NCBI RefSeq assembly: GCF_030160395.1
Contig: NZ_BSOG01000001.1
Location: forward strand, 1,082,117-1,146,116
Source of the DNA: Chitinimonas prasina
Lineage (GTDB): Bacteria > Pseudomonadota > Gammaproteobacteria > Burkholderiales > Chitinimonadaceae
Direction of reading: 5' to 3'
DNA: 64,000 bases
This document shows positions 1-7,025 of the stretch, piece after piece (within the stretch, counting starts at the first letter, position 1; each line of letters begins with the position of its first letter). The position numbers and the translations under genes were made by a program. Under the pieces are notes generated by a model. The model did no database searches and was not told where the DNA came from. It was given only the letters and a program-made list of their open reading frames with translations.

Positions 1-958
1 CCGCATGGATGGGCAGGTCGTCCAGCCCCACGGCGGCAGGATGCAGGGCGATACGGTACATATTGTAGGCATGGACATAAGTGGCCGGCACTTCAGGGCC
101 GGTAAACAGCCCCGTCTTGGCCAGCTCCGCTGTCAGGTAGGCGGCATTGCGCTGGCGGATGGCGTCGTAGTACGGCAGGCGCTTGAGTTGACTGATACCA
201 AACGCCGCGACGATACCGGACATGCTGTAGTCGATACCTGTTTCCTCCAGGAAGGCCCGGGCACGCTTGTACTTCGCTTCGTCGGCGAAGAAGGCGATAC
301 CGCCCTCGCCACCCACTGGGAAGTTCTTGTCAGCCATCAAGCTCTGCCCGGCGGCATCGCCCAGTGCACCACAGATGGTGCCGTCGATGGCAGCCGAGTG
401 AGCATGCGAGGCGTCCTCTACCAGTAGCAGCCCATGCTTGGTGCAGAGCTGGCGCAAGGCCGGCATATTGGCGGGCAGACCATGCACGTGCACCGGCATG
501 ACAGCTCGGGTGCGGGGCGTAATGGCCGCTTCCACCGCCGCTACGTCGATGCAATAGTTCACCGGGTCGATATCAACAAATACCGGGATGCCTTTGGCTG
601 CAACGATGGCCTGGGCAGTAGCAATAAAGGTGAAACAGGGCACGATGACTTCGTCGCCCGGCGTCACGCCGGCACCGACCAAGGCCAGGTGCAGTGCGGA
701 GGTTCCGCTCGCCGTGGCGATGGCGTACTTCGCACCCACATAGTTACGGTAGTCTTCAGTGAACTGGGCTTCCGAGTTGGAGTGGTTGCGCAGGATGCTG
801 ATCTGCATCTGCAGCACGTCCTCCTTGGTAATCACCGGGAAAAGCGTCTTGCGGAATCCATGACCAATCACCGGATTACCGCCCAGATGGGCCAGTTCCT
901 GTTGGGCCATGTCGTCGGTCGGCCACGGCAGTGGCAGTGCAGGAAAATCGGTTTGCAT
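1..958 (-). CDS. DegT/DnrJ/EryC1/StrS-family PLP aminotransferase (3' end beyond window)
   Basis: The minus-strand frame is open from the ATG at 958 to the window edge (319 codons), so the C-terminus is missing. The fold-type I DegT pattern is plain: SGTSALHLAL near residue 84, an EDASHAHSA cofactor-binding Asp near 182, and the Schiff-base lysine in ADKNFPVGGEGG near residue 211. Family members transaminate keto-sugars or keto/aldehyde intermediates with PLP. Its ATG overlaps the stop of the upstream short DegT-like gene by one base (TGATG), so the two are probably translationally coupled. It is the fourth gene after lysW and lysX-like genes, so I infer it aminates a carrier-bound or amino-acid-derived intermediate; the substrate is not readable from sequence. 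Confidence 0.9.
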   Translation of the reverse strand, partial: MQTDFPALPLPWPTDDMAQQELAHLGGNPVIGHGFRKTLFPVITKEDVLQMQISILRNHSNSEAQFTEDYRNYVGAKYAIATASGTSALHLALVGAGVTPGDEVIVPCFTFIATAQAIVAAKGIPVFVDIDPVNYCIDVAAVEAAITPRTRAVMPVHVHGLPANMPALRQLCTKHGLLLVEDASHAHSAAIDGTICGALGDAAGQSLMADKNFPVGGEGGIAFFADEAKYKRARAFLEETGIDYSMSGIVAAFGISQLKRLPYYDAIRQRNAAYLTAELAKTGLFTGPEVPATYVHAYNMYRIALHPAAVGLDDLPIHA

Positions 959-1569
959 CATTGGTTTCCTTGGATGGCCTGACGTACGCAGGCGGCAACT
1001 AGCGGGCTGAGTCGATAGTTGAACTGTATGGTGGGCTGTATCTCGGGTTCGCTTTCCGCCTGCGACCACATGGTCCGCAGATCGAATGCACCGAAAATCT
1101 TCAATCGCTCAGCCCGCTTCCAGATCTGTTCATCATTGGTGGCGATGGCCGCACAGGGGCCAAAGCCCAGTTCGGTAAAGTCCAGCACCTGCACCTTGTC
1201 GTGGCTAACGGCAGCAACGGCGGCATCCAGCGTCGTCCCGGCGTCTTGCCAGGCGATCGAGGCCATGCCGTAGGTGCGCGGTATGCTGGTGCTCTCTTCT
1301 ATGCCCACGCCCAGCCAGGTCAGGAATTTCTGCTCACGCTGGCTGACTCGAGGAAACACCGCCTTACTACCAAAGCCGATCTGCTGACCATGTAAGGCGG
1401 CGTGGATGGCGCCTGTGACCGAATTGAACAAGGCCACATACTGGCGATCGACCTTGTTGCGGATTTGTGTTTCCAGACCGGGCAACTGCCGGTCGTTCTT
1501 TTCTATGCTCATGACCACGCCACTGGTCATGACGCGAGTGAGTACGAGGGATTGCTGAAAATTGTTCAC
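958..1569 (-). CDS. Short DegT-like protein lacking an evident PLP lysine region
   Basis: 203 aa, GTG start at 1569 overlapping the lysX-like stop by 4 bases (GTGA). The N-terminal part resembles the DegT glycine-loop region (ALFNSVTGAIHAALHG, near residues 46-61) and the C-terminal part the family segment after the catalytic lysine (FNYRLSPLVAACVRQAI, near residues 182-198). At 203 aa it is about half the usual 370-400 aa, and no SxxxxKN-type catalytic lysine motif is visible between them. It may be a degenerate or non-catalytic partner of the full aminotransferase downstream, or a compact enzyme of its own. No frameshift is needed to read it and it is tightly coupled on both sides, which argues it is functional. 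Confidence 0.75.
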   Translation of the reverse strand: MNNFQQSLVLTRVMTSGVVMSIEKNDRQLPGLETQIRNKVDRQYVALFNSVTGAIHAALHGQQIGFGSKAVFPRVSQREQKFLTWLGVGIEESTSIPRTYGMASIAWQDAGTTLDAAVAAVSHDKVQVLDFTELGFGPCAAIATNDEQIWKRAERLKIFGAFDLRTMWSQAESEPEIQPTIQFNYRLSPLVAACVRQAIQGNQ

Positions 1570-2483
1570 GCGGCCACCATTGAATGCTGCACTGGGTTGA
1601 TCATCAGGAATGCCGGCTCATAGATCGCCACCTCGTGGCCAACCCAGGAAGCAATTGCACCTGCAACATCAACACCGTGAATAAGAGAAGAACGGGCAAA
1701 CTCCGGGTTCTGGTTGACTTCGCAGACCAGCAGATCCGGCGAATTGACCTGCTCAAACAGATCGAGCCCGTAGATGCCCGGGCCAATGGCCTCGACCACC
1801 TGCATGGTCAAAGTCCGTATCGCCTCAGTGATCTCGCACGGCACCACGCTCGCACCGAGATGGGTATTGGTCTTCCAGTGGTCAGTCGCTCGCCGAAAGG
1901 CCACCAGAGGCTGATCACCTACCACCACAACCCGTAGGTCATAGCCGGGCTTTTCCACGAATGCCTGCACCACGACAGGGAATTCCTTATAGCTGGCATC
2001 GTGGGTTTCCCACGCCGACAGCCAGGCCTCCAGGCAATCGCGGCTACGTATCAGGGTCACCCCGCGCCCCCACGAGGAGGACGAGGGTTTCAGGACGAAG
2101 GGATAGCCGAACTGCTCGCCCAGACGAACAATCTCCTCACCGCTGAAGGCGATGCAGGATTCAGGCGCAGGGATATCGTGCTGTTTGAAAATCAGCGCCT
2201 GCGCGACCTTGCTGCAACAGATGCTGATCGATTCGCTGCTGTTGATGGTGGGGATACCACAAGCCTTCAGCAGCTTCGACACTTCGACGTTTCTCGATTG
2301 CGACAGGCACCGCAACATCGCAACATGTGGCTGTGCACGCTCGTTCCCCTGCAACAGCCAACCGAGATCACGACCGTCGACGCTAACGATCACATTAATG
2401 CCCAACGCCTCCAGCGCTGTGATGATGGCGCGCTCTTCAGGCCGGATCTTGGTGAGTACGACTAGTACGGTACCGGTCTGCAT
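1566..2483 (-). CDS. lysX: LysX/RimK-like ATP-grasp ligase
   Basis: 305 aa ATP-grasp protein of the LysX/ArgX/RimK type. Seen: an N-terminal pre-ATP-grasp domain, a CGIPTINSSESI segment (residues ~75-86), the ATP-grasp lysine in YPFVLKPSSSSWGRG (~127-141), and the metal-binding end GLDLFE...CEVNQNPEF (~249-274). LysX enzymes join the alpha-amino group of an amino acid to the C-terminal glutamate of the carrier protein LysW by an isopeptide bond. The gene directly upstream encodes just such a carrier, so that reaction is the natural inference; whether the substrate is alpha-aminoadipate, glutamate or something else cannot be told. Its start lies 2 bases past the lysW stop. Confidence 0.88.
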   Translation of the reverse strand: MQTGTVLVVLTKIRPEERAIITALEALGINVIVSVDGRDLGWLLQGNERAQPHVAMLRCLSQSRNVEVSKLLKACGIPTINSSESISICCSKVAQALIFKQHDIPAPESCIAFSGEEIVRLGEQFGYPFVLKPSSSSWGRGVTLIRSRDCLEAWLSAWETHDASYKEFPVVVQAFVEKPGYDLRVVVVGDQPLVAFRRATDHWKTNTHLGASVVPCEITEAIRTLTMQVVEAIGPGIYGLDLFEQVNSPDLLVCEVNQNPEFARSSLIHGVDVAGAIASWVGHEVAIYEPAFLMINPVQHSMVAA

Positions 2484-2485
2484 GC

Positions 2486-2656
2486 TTACTCTCCCCAGTC
2501 TTCCTCGATTTCAGGTGCCAGCCCGAGCTTAGGGCTGCCATCCACCATCAACAGTTCATGCTCTTGACCACAGGCCGAACAGGCGAGTATTTCGCCCGCC
2601 AGGGTGTCGGGAGCCACGTTGAATTCTTCAGAACAAACCAGGCATTCACTTTCCAA
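2486..2656 (-). CDS. lysW: LysW-type amino-group carrier protein
   Basis: A 56-aa acidic protein. It starts at a TTG (2656-2654) with AGGAG seven bases upstream and ends two bases before lysX. It has the LysW hallmarks: two CxxC zinc pairs (CLVC at residues 5-8, CSAC at 26-29) and the invariant C-terminal EDWGE, whose last glutamate is the attachment point for the amino-acid cargo. The internal stretch is rich in Glu/Asp, as in known carriers. LysW serves lysine/arginine synthesis in Thermus and archaea, and homologues serve secondary metabolism in Streptomyces. Here, beside luxI and DegT enzymes, the secondary-metabolite role is the better inference. There is no ATG in frame at the 5' end. 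Confidence 0.9.
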   Translation of the reverse strand: MESECLVCSEEFNVAPDTLAGEILACSACGQEHELLMVDGSPKLGLAPEIEEDWGE

Positions 2657-3060
2657 TTTCCTACTCCTCTTTTTTGTGTGATATGGCGCAAAGACTGCGC
2701 CCGTTCAATCATCACCAACACATTGCAATCACATCACTGCAATGAAATATGGCGACCAAATTCCGCAGCCTGCCCCGGATTTATTCAAATCGGGTAAAAC
2801 CATGGAACCAAAACAACTAGCATTACCTTTAAAATCCGCTTTTCAGTACATCCCGAGTAGCGCTCCAGCTTTCTATTACTCCTGCGCCCAGCCTGTACCC
2901 GCCTTCAATTGAAGCCAGCCCGACACACGTATCAATCAATGCTTAACCGGATTTTTAAAAGGATTGTTTATCTAGCAATTTAGCGCTGTAGCGTGTTACA
3001 CGAGCTTGCACCGCAACGTCAAAATGGGGTTTCGGCGCTTGAGGTGGGTAAGTCCGTGAC
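2657..3060. other. Intergenic leader upstream of the lysW operon
   Basis: 404 bases between luxI and lysW, both on the minus strand. It is AT-richer than the flanking genes and carries no convincing gene. It should hold the promoter of the lysW operon, but I found no lux box here. It contains CAAATCGGGTAAAA at 2786-2799, a 14-mer that also occurs at 48469-48482 upstream of the M64 protease, and an imperfect dyad (CCGGATTT...AAATCGGG) over the same bases. Confidence 0.5.
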
Positions 3061-3687
3061 CTAGCTATGCCTGCCTTCCGTTGCAGCAGGCATCTCTCCG
3101 GTGGGGAGCGTTATGCCCAGTGCAGTTGTGGTTTGTTTGTTGATCTCTATCCAGAAGGGCAGTACCGGTTTGCCGTCCAGTAGTTGCGGCGCAGCAGCCC
3201 GGTGTACATCGACCCCCATGCGGCGCAACAGGCGCTCATTGCCTACCACCGAAAAAGCAATCAGCCGCTTGGCGCCGTGACTGGCGGCGACCCGTACGAT
3301 GTCGGCCATCAGCGCACAGGTGTTGCGCCATGCATCGGCAACACTGAGGCCGGCATTACTCGGCGAACTGATGGCAAACCGCGACAGCTCCCAAACATCG
3401 CTCGCATGCGGCAGGGGAATACCCCCCATCAGATGTGGAAAAACCTCGCTCAGGAGATAAGGCCTTGTGGTGGGCAACAGCCGTCCACAACCACAGACTC
3501 GTTCCTCGTTATTTCGGGCAACCACATAAACCGTGTCATCACGGTCAAAAGCATCACGCTCCAGACCATGCTCGGTTTTCAACGGCCACCCCAATTCCTC
3601 TACAAATACCCGATAACGGTATTGCGCTAACGAGACCTCCACCTCAACCCGCAATTGTTCCCGGGTACCAGAAACCATCTGCAGCAT
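3061..3687 (-). CDS. luxI: LuxI-family acyl-homoserine lactone synthase
   Basis: 208 aa. Conserved LuxI residues are all present: RYRVF (Arg, Phe, residues ~23-27), GW at ~33-34, the acidic pair in RDAFDRDD (~44-51), RLLPTTRPYLL (~69-79) and the catalytic WELSRFA (~98-104). The enzyme makes an N-acyl-homoserine lactone from SAM and acyl-ACP; the chain length cannot be deduced. A second possible start is Met4. A perfect 16-bp lux box lies 67 bases upstream of the ATG, predicting autoinduction. It is transcribed towards the lysW operon. Confidence 0.95.
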   Translation of the reverse strand: MLQMVSGTREQLRVEVEVSLAQYRYRVFVEELGWPLKTEHGLERDAFDRDDTVYVVARNNEERVCGCGRLLPTTRPYLLSEVFPHLMGGIPLPHASDVWELSRFAISSPSNAGLSVADAWRNTCALMADIVRVAASHGAKRLIAFSVVGNERLLRRMGVDVHRAAAPQLLDGKPVLPFWIEINKQTTTALGITLPTGEMPAATEGRHS

Positions 3688-3753
3688 CTCGCAACCTATC
3701 TTATTTTTTTAAGGATGGCGCGAATTAGAAAGGCAAGCCGTCAGAAGCAGTAG

Positions 3754-3769
3754 CTGCCCATATGGGCAG
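3754..3769. promoter_or_regulatory. lux box upstream of luxI
   Basis: CTGCCCATATGGGCAG is a perfect 16-bp palindrome and fits the CviR consensus CTGNCC-N4-GGNCAG exactly. It sits 67 bases upstream of the luxI start. A TAAGAT -10-like hexamer lies between box and gene. The LuxR at 5074 is the obvious candidate to bind it. Confidence 0.85.
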
Positions 3770-3856
3770 GTGGAATCGCCTTATTCTTGCAATACTTCAC
3801 GAGTTGGCCGTGCACAGGCACCTGCACCAGAGATGCGCCCATCGTCGGACCGTACT

Positions 3857-3884
3857 GCTATAGCGCCACGGTAGGCGCTATAGC
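3857..3884. promoter_or_regulatory. 28-bp perfect inverted repeat
   Basis: Arms GCTATAGCGCC and GGCGCTATAGC (11 bp each) surround ACGGTA. The core GCTATAGCG is itself repeated directly. No T-run follows, so it is a better operator than terminator candidate. It lies about 170 bases upstream of the luxI ATG. Confidence 0.5.
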
Positions 3885-4299
3885 GCACAAGCCACTGATT
3901 CCAAAAAACTTGGCGTGAGATCCTTGCTGCTTTTTCTCGCGAGGAGCAGGTGTCTGGCCAAAAGCCGCCCTGCCATGGTGCAAGTGCGGTCGCTGCGCAG
4001 CCAGCGCGGGAAGATGCGCTTTTCGTTCTTTTTCGTGCTTTTTACAACGGACAGCCGTGCAATATCCGGGGGGCCGCCACTTGGAGCCTGTTCAAGGTCT
4101 TTCAGCCACGTCGTTCGCAGCCTTGACCCTAAACCATCTGCAGTGGGGAGAGACTTGTCGCAACCCATGCAGTTAGCGGACCTCCAACCAACCGCAATAC
4201 CCAAGCCAGATCAGGCGCCACTTAACACCACGTACGCAGTCTAAAGTTGAAAGCAAGGTTACTGGATGTGCGCACTAAACCATGCAAGGCCCTGCAACA

Positions 4300-4725
4300 T
4301 TAGTGGCAAGCCCATCTGGCCTGGGCTACCGTTGACTGCCATTGCAATGCCGTTGATGCAGGGTGTGACAAATGCTCCTGCCAGGATAACTGGGCCAGCC
4401 AGTCTTGCAGTAGCTCCCCCGTACGACATGCGCCAAGGTCATAGCCCGTCTGGCTACGCAGCATCACATTGCTGCTGATACCGCCGGGCGCCAGCGCCAA
4501 GCACTGGCCAGGCTCTCCCCGGTACCAGGCCCAACCTATGCTCACCTGGGGCATGCCCATCTCGCTTACCCACTCGCAATAACCAGCGTCCACCATTTCA
4601 ATGCCGCTTTCACTCAACTCCACCCGCAGATCATTGTCTGACCAGATCATGCAAGGGTGTAGCCTCAAGCTGCACAGTTCATTAAAGGACAGCCGTATCA
4701 GGCCATCGGGGGCTAACGTCAACAT
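4300..4725 (-). CDS. rsaM: RsaM-like / DUF4902 quorum-sensing regulator
   Basis: 141 aa with a good AAGGA site before the ATG. The pattern YCEWVS...VSIGWAWY (residues ~49-68) and APGGISSNVMLRSQTGYDL (~79-97) is what I recall for the small proteins encoded between luxI and luxR in Burkholderia and Pseudomonas fuscovaginae (RsaM), which dampen AHL signalling. Gene position, here between luxI and luxR, agrees. Family assignment is from memory of motifs, so moderate confidence. Confidence 0.7.
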   Translation of the reverse strand: MLTLAPDGLIRLSFNELCSLRLHPCMIWSDNDLRVELSESGIEMVDAGYCEWVSEMGMPQVSIGWAWYRGEPGQCLALAPGGISSNVMLRSQTGYDLGACRTGELLQDWLAQLSWQEHLSHPASTALQWQSTVAQARWACH

Positions 4726-5073
4726 CAGTAGTCCTTAGATCCGCTTGATCAACTGAACCGCAAGGCCCACCTGCAGAGGCCAGGCTACGTGAATCAAACG
4801 CACGAGCCATCACCTTAGCTGCCGGGATTACCACACCACCGTAAATTGCTGCAATGGCCGATGAGACAAATGCCTATGCCCGATCGCCTTTGTATTTGCA
4901 GCGCAAGCGCGCGCCCGCTATTTTACGCAACCGGCTCCCGCAAAGTCCGTGGAGCCCATACCATTTTATGCCATTATTCTAAAGGAGTGGGGTCATGATT
5001 TCATGTTACCGGCTTCATCTTGGTTCGCACACTGTCCTTTCGGGCATCTCGTGCAATGAAAAGGCAGCGCCCC
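4726..5073. other. Divergent intergenic region rsaM / luxR
   Basis: 348 bases that must carry the promoters of both divergent genes. No lux box matching the luxI one was found. The right end contains a short leader frame (4995-5081) with its own strong ribosome site. Confidence 0.5.
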
Positions 5074-5081
5074 ATGCATGA
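4995..5081 (+). CDS. Possible 28-aa leader peptide overlapping luxR start
   Basis: ATG at 4995 preceded by AAAGGAG seven bases upstream, the best ribosome site in the area. The frame runs 28 codons and its TGA (5079-5081) lies just inside the luxR ATG at 5074. That layout would couple luxR translation to the leader. The peptide resembles nothing I know; it could be accidental. Confidence 0.35.
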   Translation: MISCYRLHLGSHTVLSGISCNEKAAPHA

Positions 5082-5787
5082 CTGGCGCGAACGCTATATC
5101 GATCTTTTTTCATCGGCAGATACTGAATCTGTGCTGTTCGAGCGGGTAAAGCAGGTCGTCCGCGAACTGGGTTTTGACTATTGCTCCTACGGCATGCGCG
5201 TCCCCCTTCCGGTCAGCATGCCTAAGTTCTCTCTGCTATCCGATTACCCTGACAGCTGGACGCAGCGTTATGTGGAGCGCAACTATTTCCAGGTTGACCC
5301 CACGGTCAAGCACGGTCTCTCGGAAACTTCGCCGTTGCTGTGGTCTGCCAGTAATCCGCAAACCCATAACGAGTTCTGGGACGAAGCGCGGCAGCACAAA
5401 TTGCAGCATGGCTGGTGTATGCCGGCCCAGAGCAAGAATGGCCTGACTGGCTTGTTATCACTGGTGCGTTCGGCCGAGGCCATCACTCCGGCAGAACTGG
5501 ACGCCAAGGAACTGCACATGACTTGGCTGACTCGACTAGTACACAGTGCGATGGCCCAATTGATTGCGCCCAAGCTGATGCCGGAGTGTGTTTCCGAGCT
5601 GACCGCACGAGAGCGGGAAATCCTGCGCTGGACCGCCACCGGCAAGACTTATCTGGAGACAGGCATGATCCTGGGTATCGACGACCGAACCGTCAAATTC
5701 CACCTAGTCAACGCCATGCGCAAGCTCAACGCCGCCAACAAGACCGAGGCCGCGATCAAGGCATCCATGCTGGGCATGTTGTTCTGA
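5074..5787 (+). CDS. luxR: LuxR-family AHL-responsive transcriptional regulator
   Basis: 237 aa from the ATG at 5074. An earlier TTG at 5020 and ATG at 5056 lack ribosome sites. The N-terminal autoinducer-binding domain shows the ligand-pocket pattern W..RY...NYFQVDP and LLWS (residues ~58-92). The C-terminal LuxR helix-turn-helix runs from LTAREREILRW to VKFHLVNAMRKLNAANKTEA (~175-230). It most likely binds the lux box at 3754 and reads the signal made by the LuxI at 3061. A hairpin at 5833 probably ends the transcript. A decayed copy of its last 44 codons lies at 6695-6826. Confidence 0.93.
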   Translation: MHDWRERYIDLFSSADTESVLFERVKQVVRELGFDYCSYGMRVPLPVSMPKFSLLSDYPDSWTQRYVERNYFQVDPTVKHGLSETSPLLWSASNPQTHNEFWDEARQHKLQHGWCMPAQSKNGLTGLLSLVRSAEAITPAELDAKELHMTWLTRLVHSAMAQLIAPKLMPECVSELTAREREILRWTATGKTYLETGMILGIDDRTVKFHLVNAMRKLNAANKTEAAIKASMLGMLF

Positions 5788-5832
5788 CACACCGGCAGTT
5801 GCGTTGATCTGCGAACACCTAAGAGCCTGGTC

Positions 5833-5864
5833 ACGATCTTTTCAATCCGGGCTATAAAGATCGT
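5833..5864. terminator. Hairpin between convergent luxR and GNAT genes
   Basis: ACGATCTTT (5833-5841) pairs with AAAGATCGT (5856-5864), nine perfect base pairs around a 14-base loop. It sits between convergent genes and may terminate both. Confidence 0.55.
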
Positions 5865-5882
5865 CAACTGGCTTGAAGGTGG

Positions 5883-6359
5883 TCAACTGGCCTGCAATGA
5901 CACCCCATCGCCCAGCCTCTTTTGCATGAATACACTGAGCGGATGCTCGGGGTAATCACCGAACGCACCGCATACCTGAAAGCCGTGCTTTTGGTAAAAG
6001 GCCAGCGCGGCCGTTTGATACGGCCCTGTCTCAAGTTGCAGTAGGCGGCAACCGCGCCGATATGATTCCGCTTCGAGTTTCGCCAGCACCTTGGCTGCTG
6101 CGCCCTGCGAGCGGTAGGCTGGGCGCACGAACATGCGCTTGAGCTCGCCCACCTCAAGCTGCAGAACGACGGCACCACAAGCAACGGCCATACCCTCCTC
6201 ATCCCTGGCAACGACAAACACGACGTTCTCTTGTTGCAGGGCGGAGAGGTCCAGCGCGTAACGTGCTTCGGCTGGATACAAGCTATCCTGATATGCATCC
6301 AGCTCCGCAATGAGCGACACGACTTCAGGCTGGTTGGGCGGTTCTAGTTCTATACGCAT
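5883..6359 (-). CDS. GNAT-family N-acetyltransferase
   Basis: 158 aa with the standard GNAT fold. The acetyl-CoA loop is in KRMFVRPAYRSQGAAAKVL (residues ~80-98; R-x-x-G-x-A type), followed by LLQLETGPYQTAALAFYQKHGF near the C-terminus. Substrate unknown. It converges on luxR and has no operon partner. Confidence 0.9.
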   Translation of the reverse strand: MRIELEPPNQPEVVSLIAELDAYQDSLYPAEARYALDLSALQQENVVFVVARDEEGMAVACGAVVLQLEVGELKRMFVRPAYRSQGAAAKVLAKLEAESYRRGCRLLQLETGPYQTAALAFYQKHGFQVCGAFGDYPEHPLSVFMQKRLGDGVSLQAS

Positions 6360-6449
6360 GGGGGATGGAGAGGCCTTAAAGCGATGGCACGGACATCAGG
6401 GTCCGCCGAGGAATTGTGATTGCAGGCCGCCATTGCCGTGCTTTAAACC

Positions 6450-6694
6450 CGCCGCGCCCAAATGCCAAGCGGCCATGGCTAACCTTCATGGTGATACTGG
6501 ATTTACGCCACGCAAGCCAGGCGTGAACGAAGCCCCCCAGCGCCTATCTGGCGCTGGTAGCTGCTCAGCCCGTCACCCAGACGAGACTTACGTTCGTCAC
6601 AGGATTTCTACCGAATCGGGAGAGGTCCCGAACTGGCTCAACCCAGCCGTCTTGGCCAAGGCGGCGGATAGGTGGTTGTCCACTTGGTAGCGTT
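6450..6694. pseudogene. Decayed copy of the 7.74-7.99 kb junction
   Basis: This stretch repeats, with many substitutions and small gaps, the sequence from about 7743 to 7995: the last codons of the 7026 gene (for example GTGATACT, ATTTACGCCACGCAAGCC, AGGCGTGAACGAAGCCC) followed by the 3' end of the GNAT gene at 7886. No intact frame remains. It is directly followed by the luxR fragment. Confidence 0.8.
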
Positions 6695-6826
6695 GAAACG
6701 GGCATGATTCTGTGTACTGACGATCGGGCAGTCAAATTCCACCCGATTCACACCATGCGCCAACTCAACGCAGCCAACAAAGCCGAGCCGGCGATCAAGG
6801 CCTCAATGCCGGGGGTGTTGTTCTGA
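6695..6826 (+). pseudogene. luxR 3'-end remnant
   Basis: Forty-four codons in frame ending in TGA reproduce the C-terminus of the LuxR at 5074. The remnant reads ETGMILCTDDRAVKFH and then LNAANKAEPAIKAS; the intact gene has ETGMILGIDDRTVKFH and LNAANKTEAAIKAS at the same places. It corresponds to 5656-5787. There is no upstream part and no start, and a Pro replaces a helix residue, so it is a dead fragment. Confidence 0.88.
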
Positions 6827-7025
6827 ATAAACGGGCAGACAGCAACAAAGTGCCGTATTCAGGCGCGTCCCCATAAGGCAGGATGGCTTGCCACATCCAA
6901 CCTACCCCTGCTATTGGGCTCAACAGCAGGGGTAAAAGCACGGATAATCCTGGCTTCAACCAAGCCCACATCGTGTTCGAGGTGGGCTTGGTTGATAGGC
7001 TGATCTGAAAACGGGAAGACCACAA

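Larger units (their letters stand above)
3688..4299. other. Long intergenic region between luxI and the rsaM-like gene
   Basis: About 610 bases. Apart from the lux box and the dyad at 3857-3884, I see no gene. An open frame on the minus strand (3878-4204) has irregular composition, no family resemblance and no good ribosome site, so I do not call it. Confidence 0.5.
6360..7025. other. Gene-free stretch holding the duplication scar
   Basis: 666 bases upstream of the 7026 gene. Its centre is the two-part scar described at 6450-6826; outside that I see only the promoter region of the 7026 gene. Confidence 0.6.

Noticed and set aside
3878-4204. 108-codon minus-strand frame between luxI and rsaM
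   Set aside because: No ribosome site and no domain resemblance; starts within a region with no codon bias.
4773-4796. Lux-box-like sequence ACCTGCAGAGGCCAGGCT upstream of rsaM
   Set aside because: It lacks the correct spacing and the CC/GG core of the CviR-type box; only the outer CTG/CAG agree.
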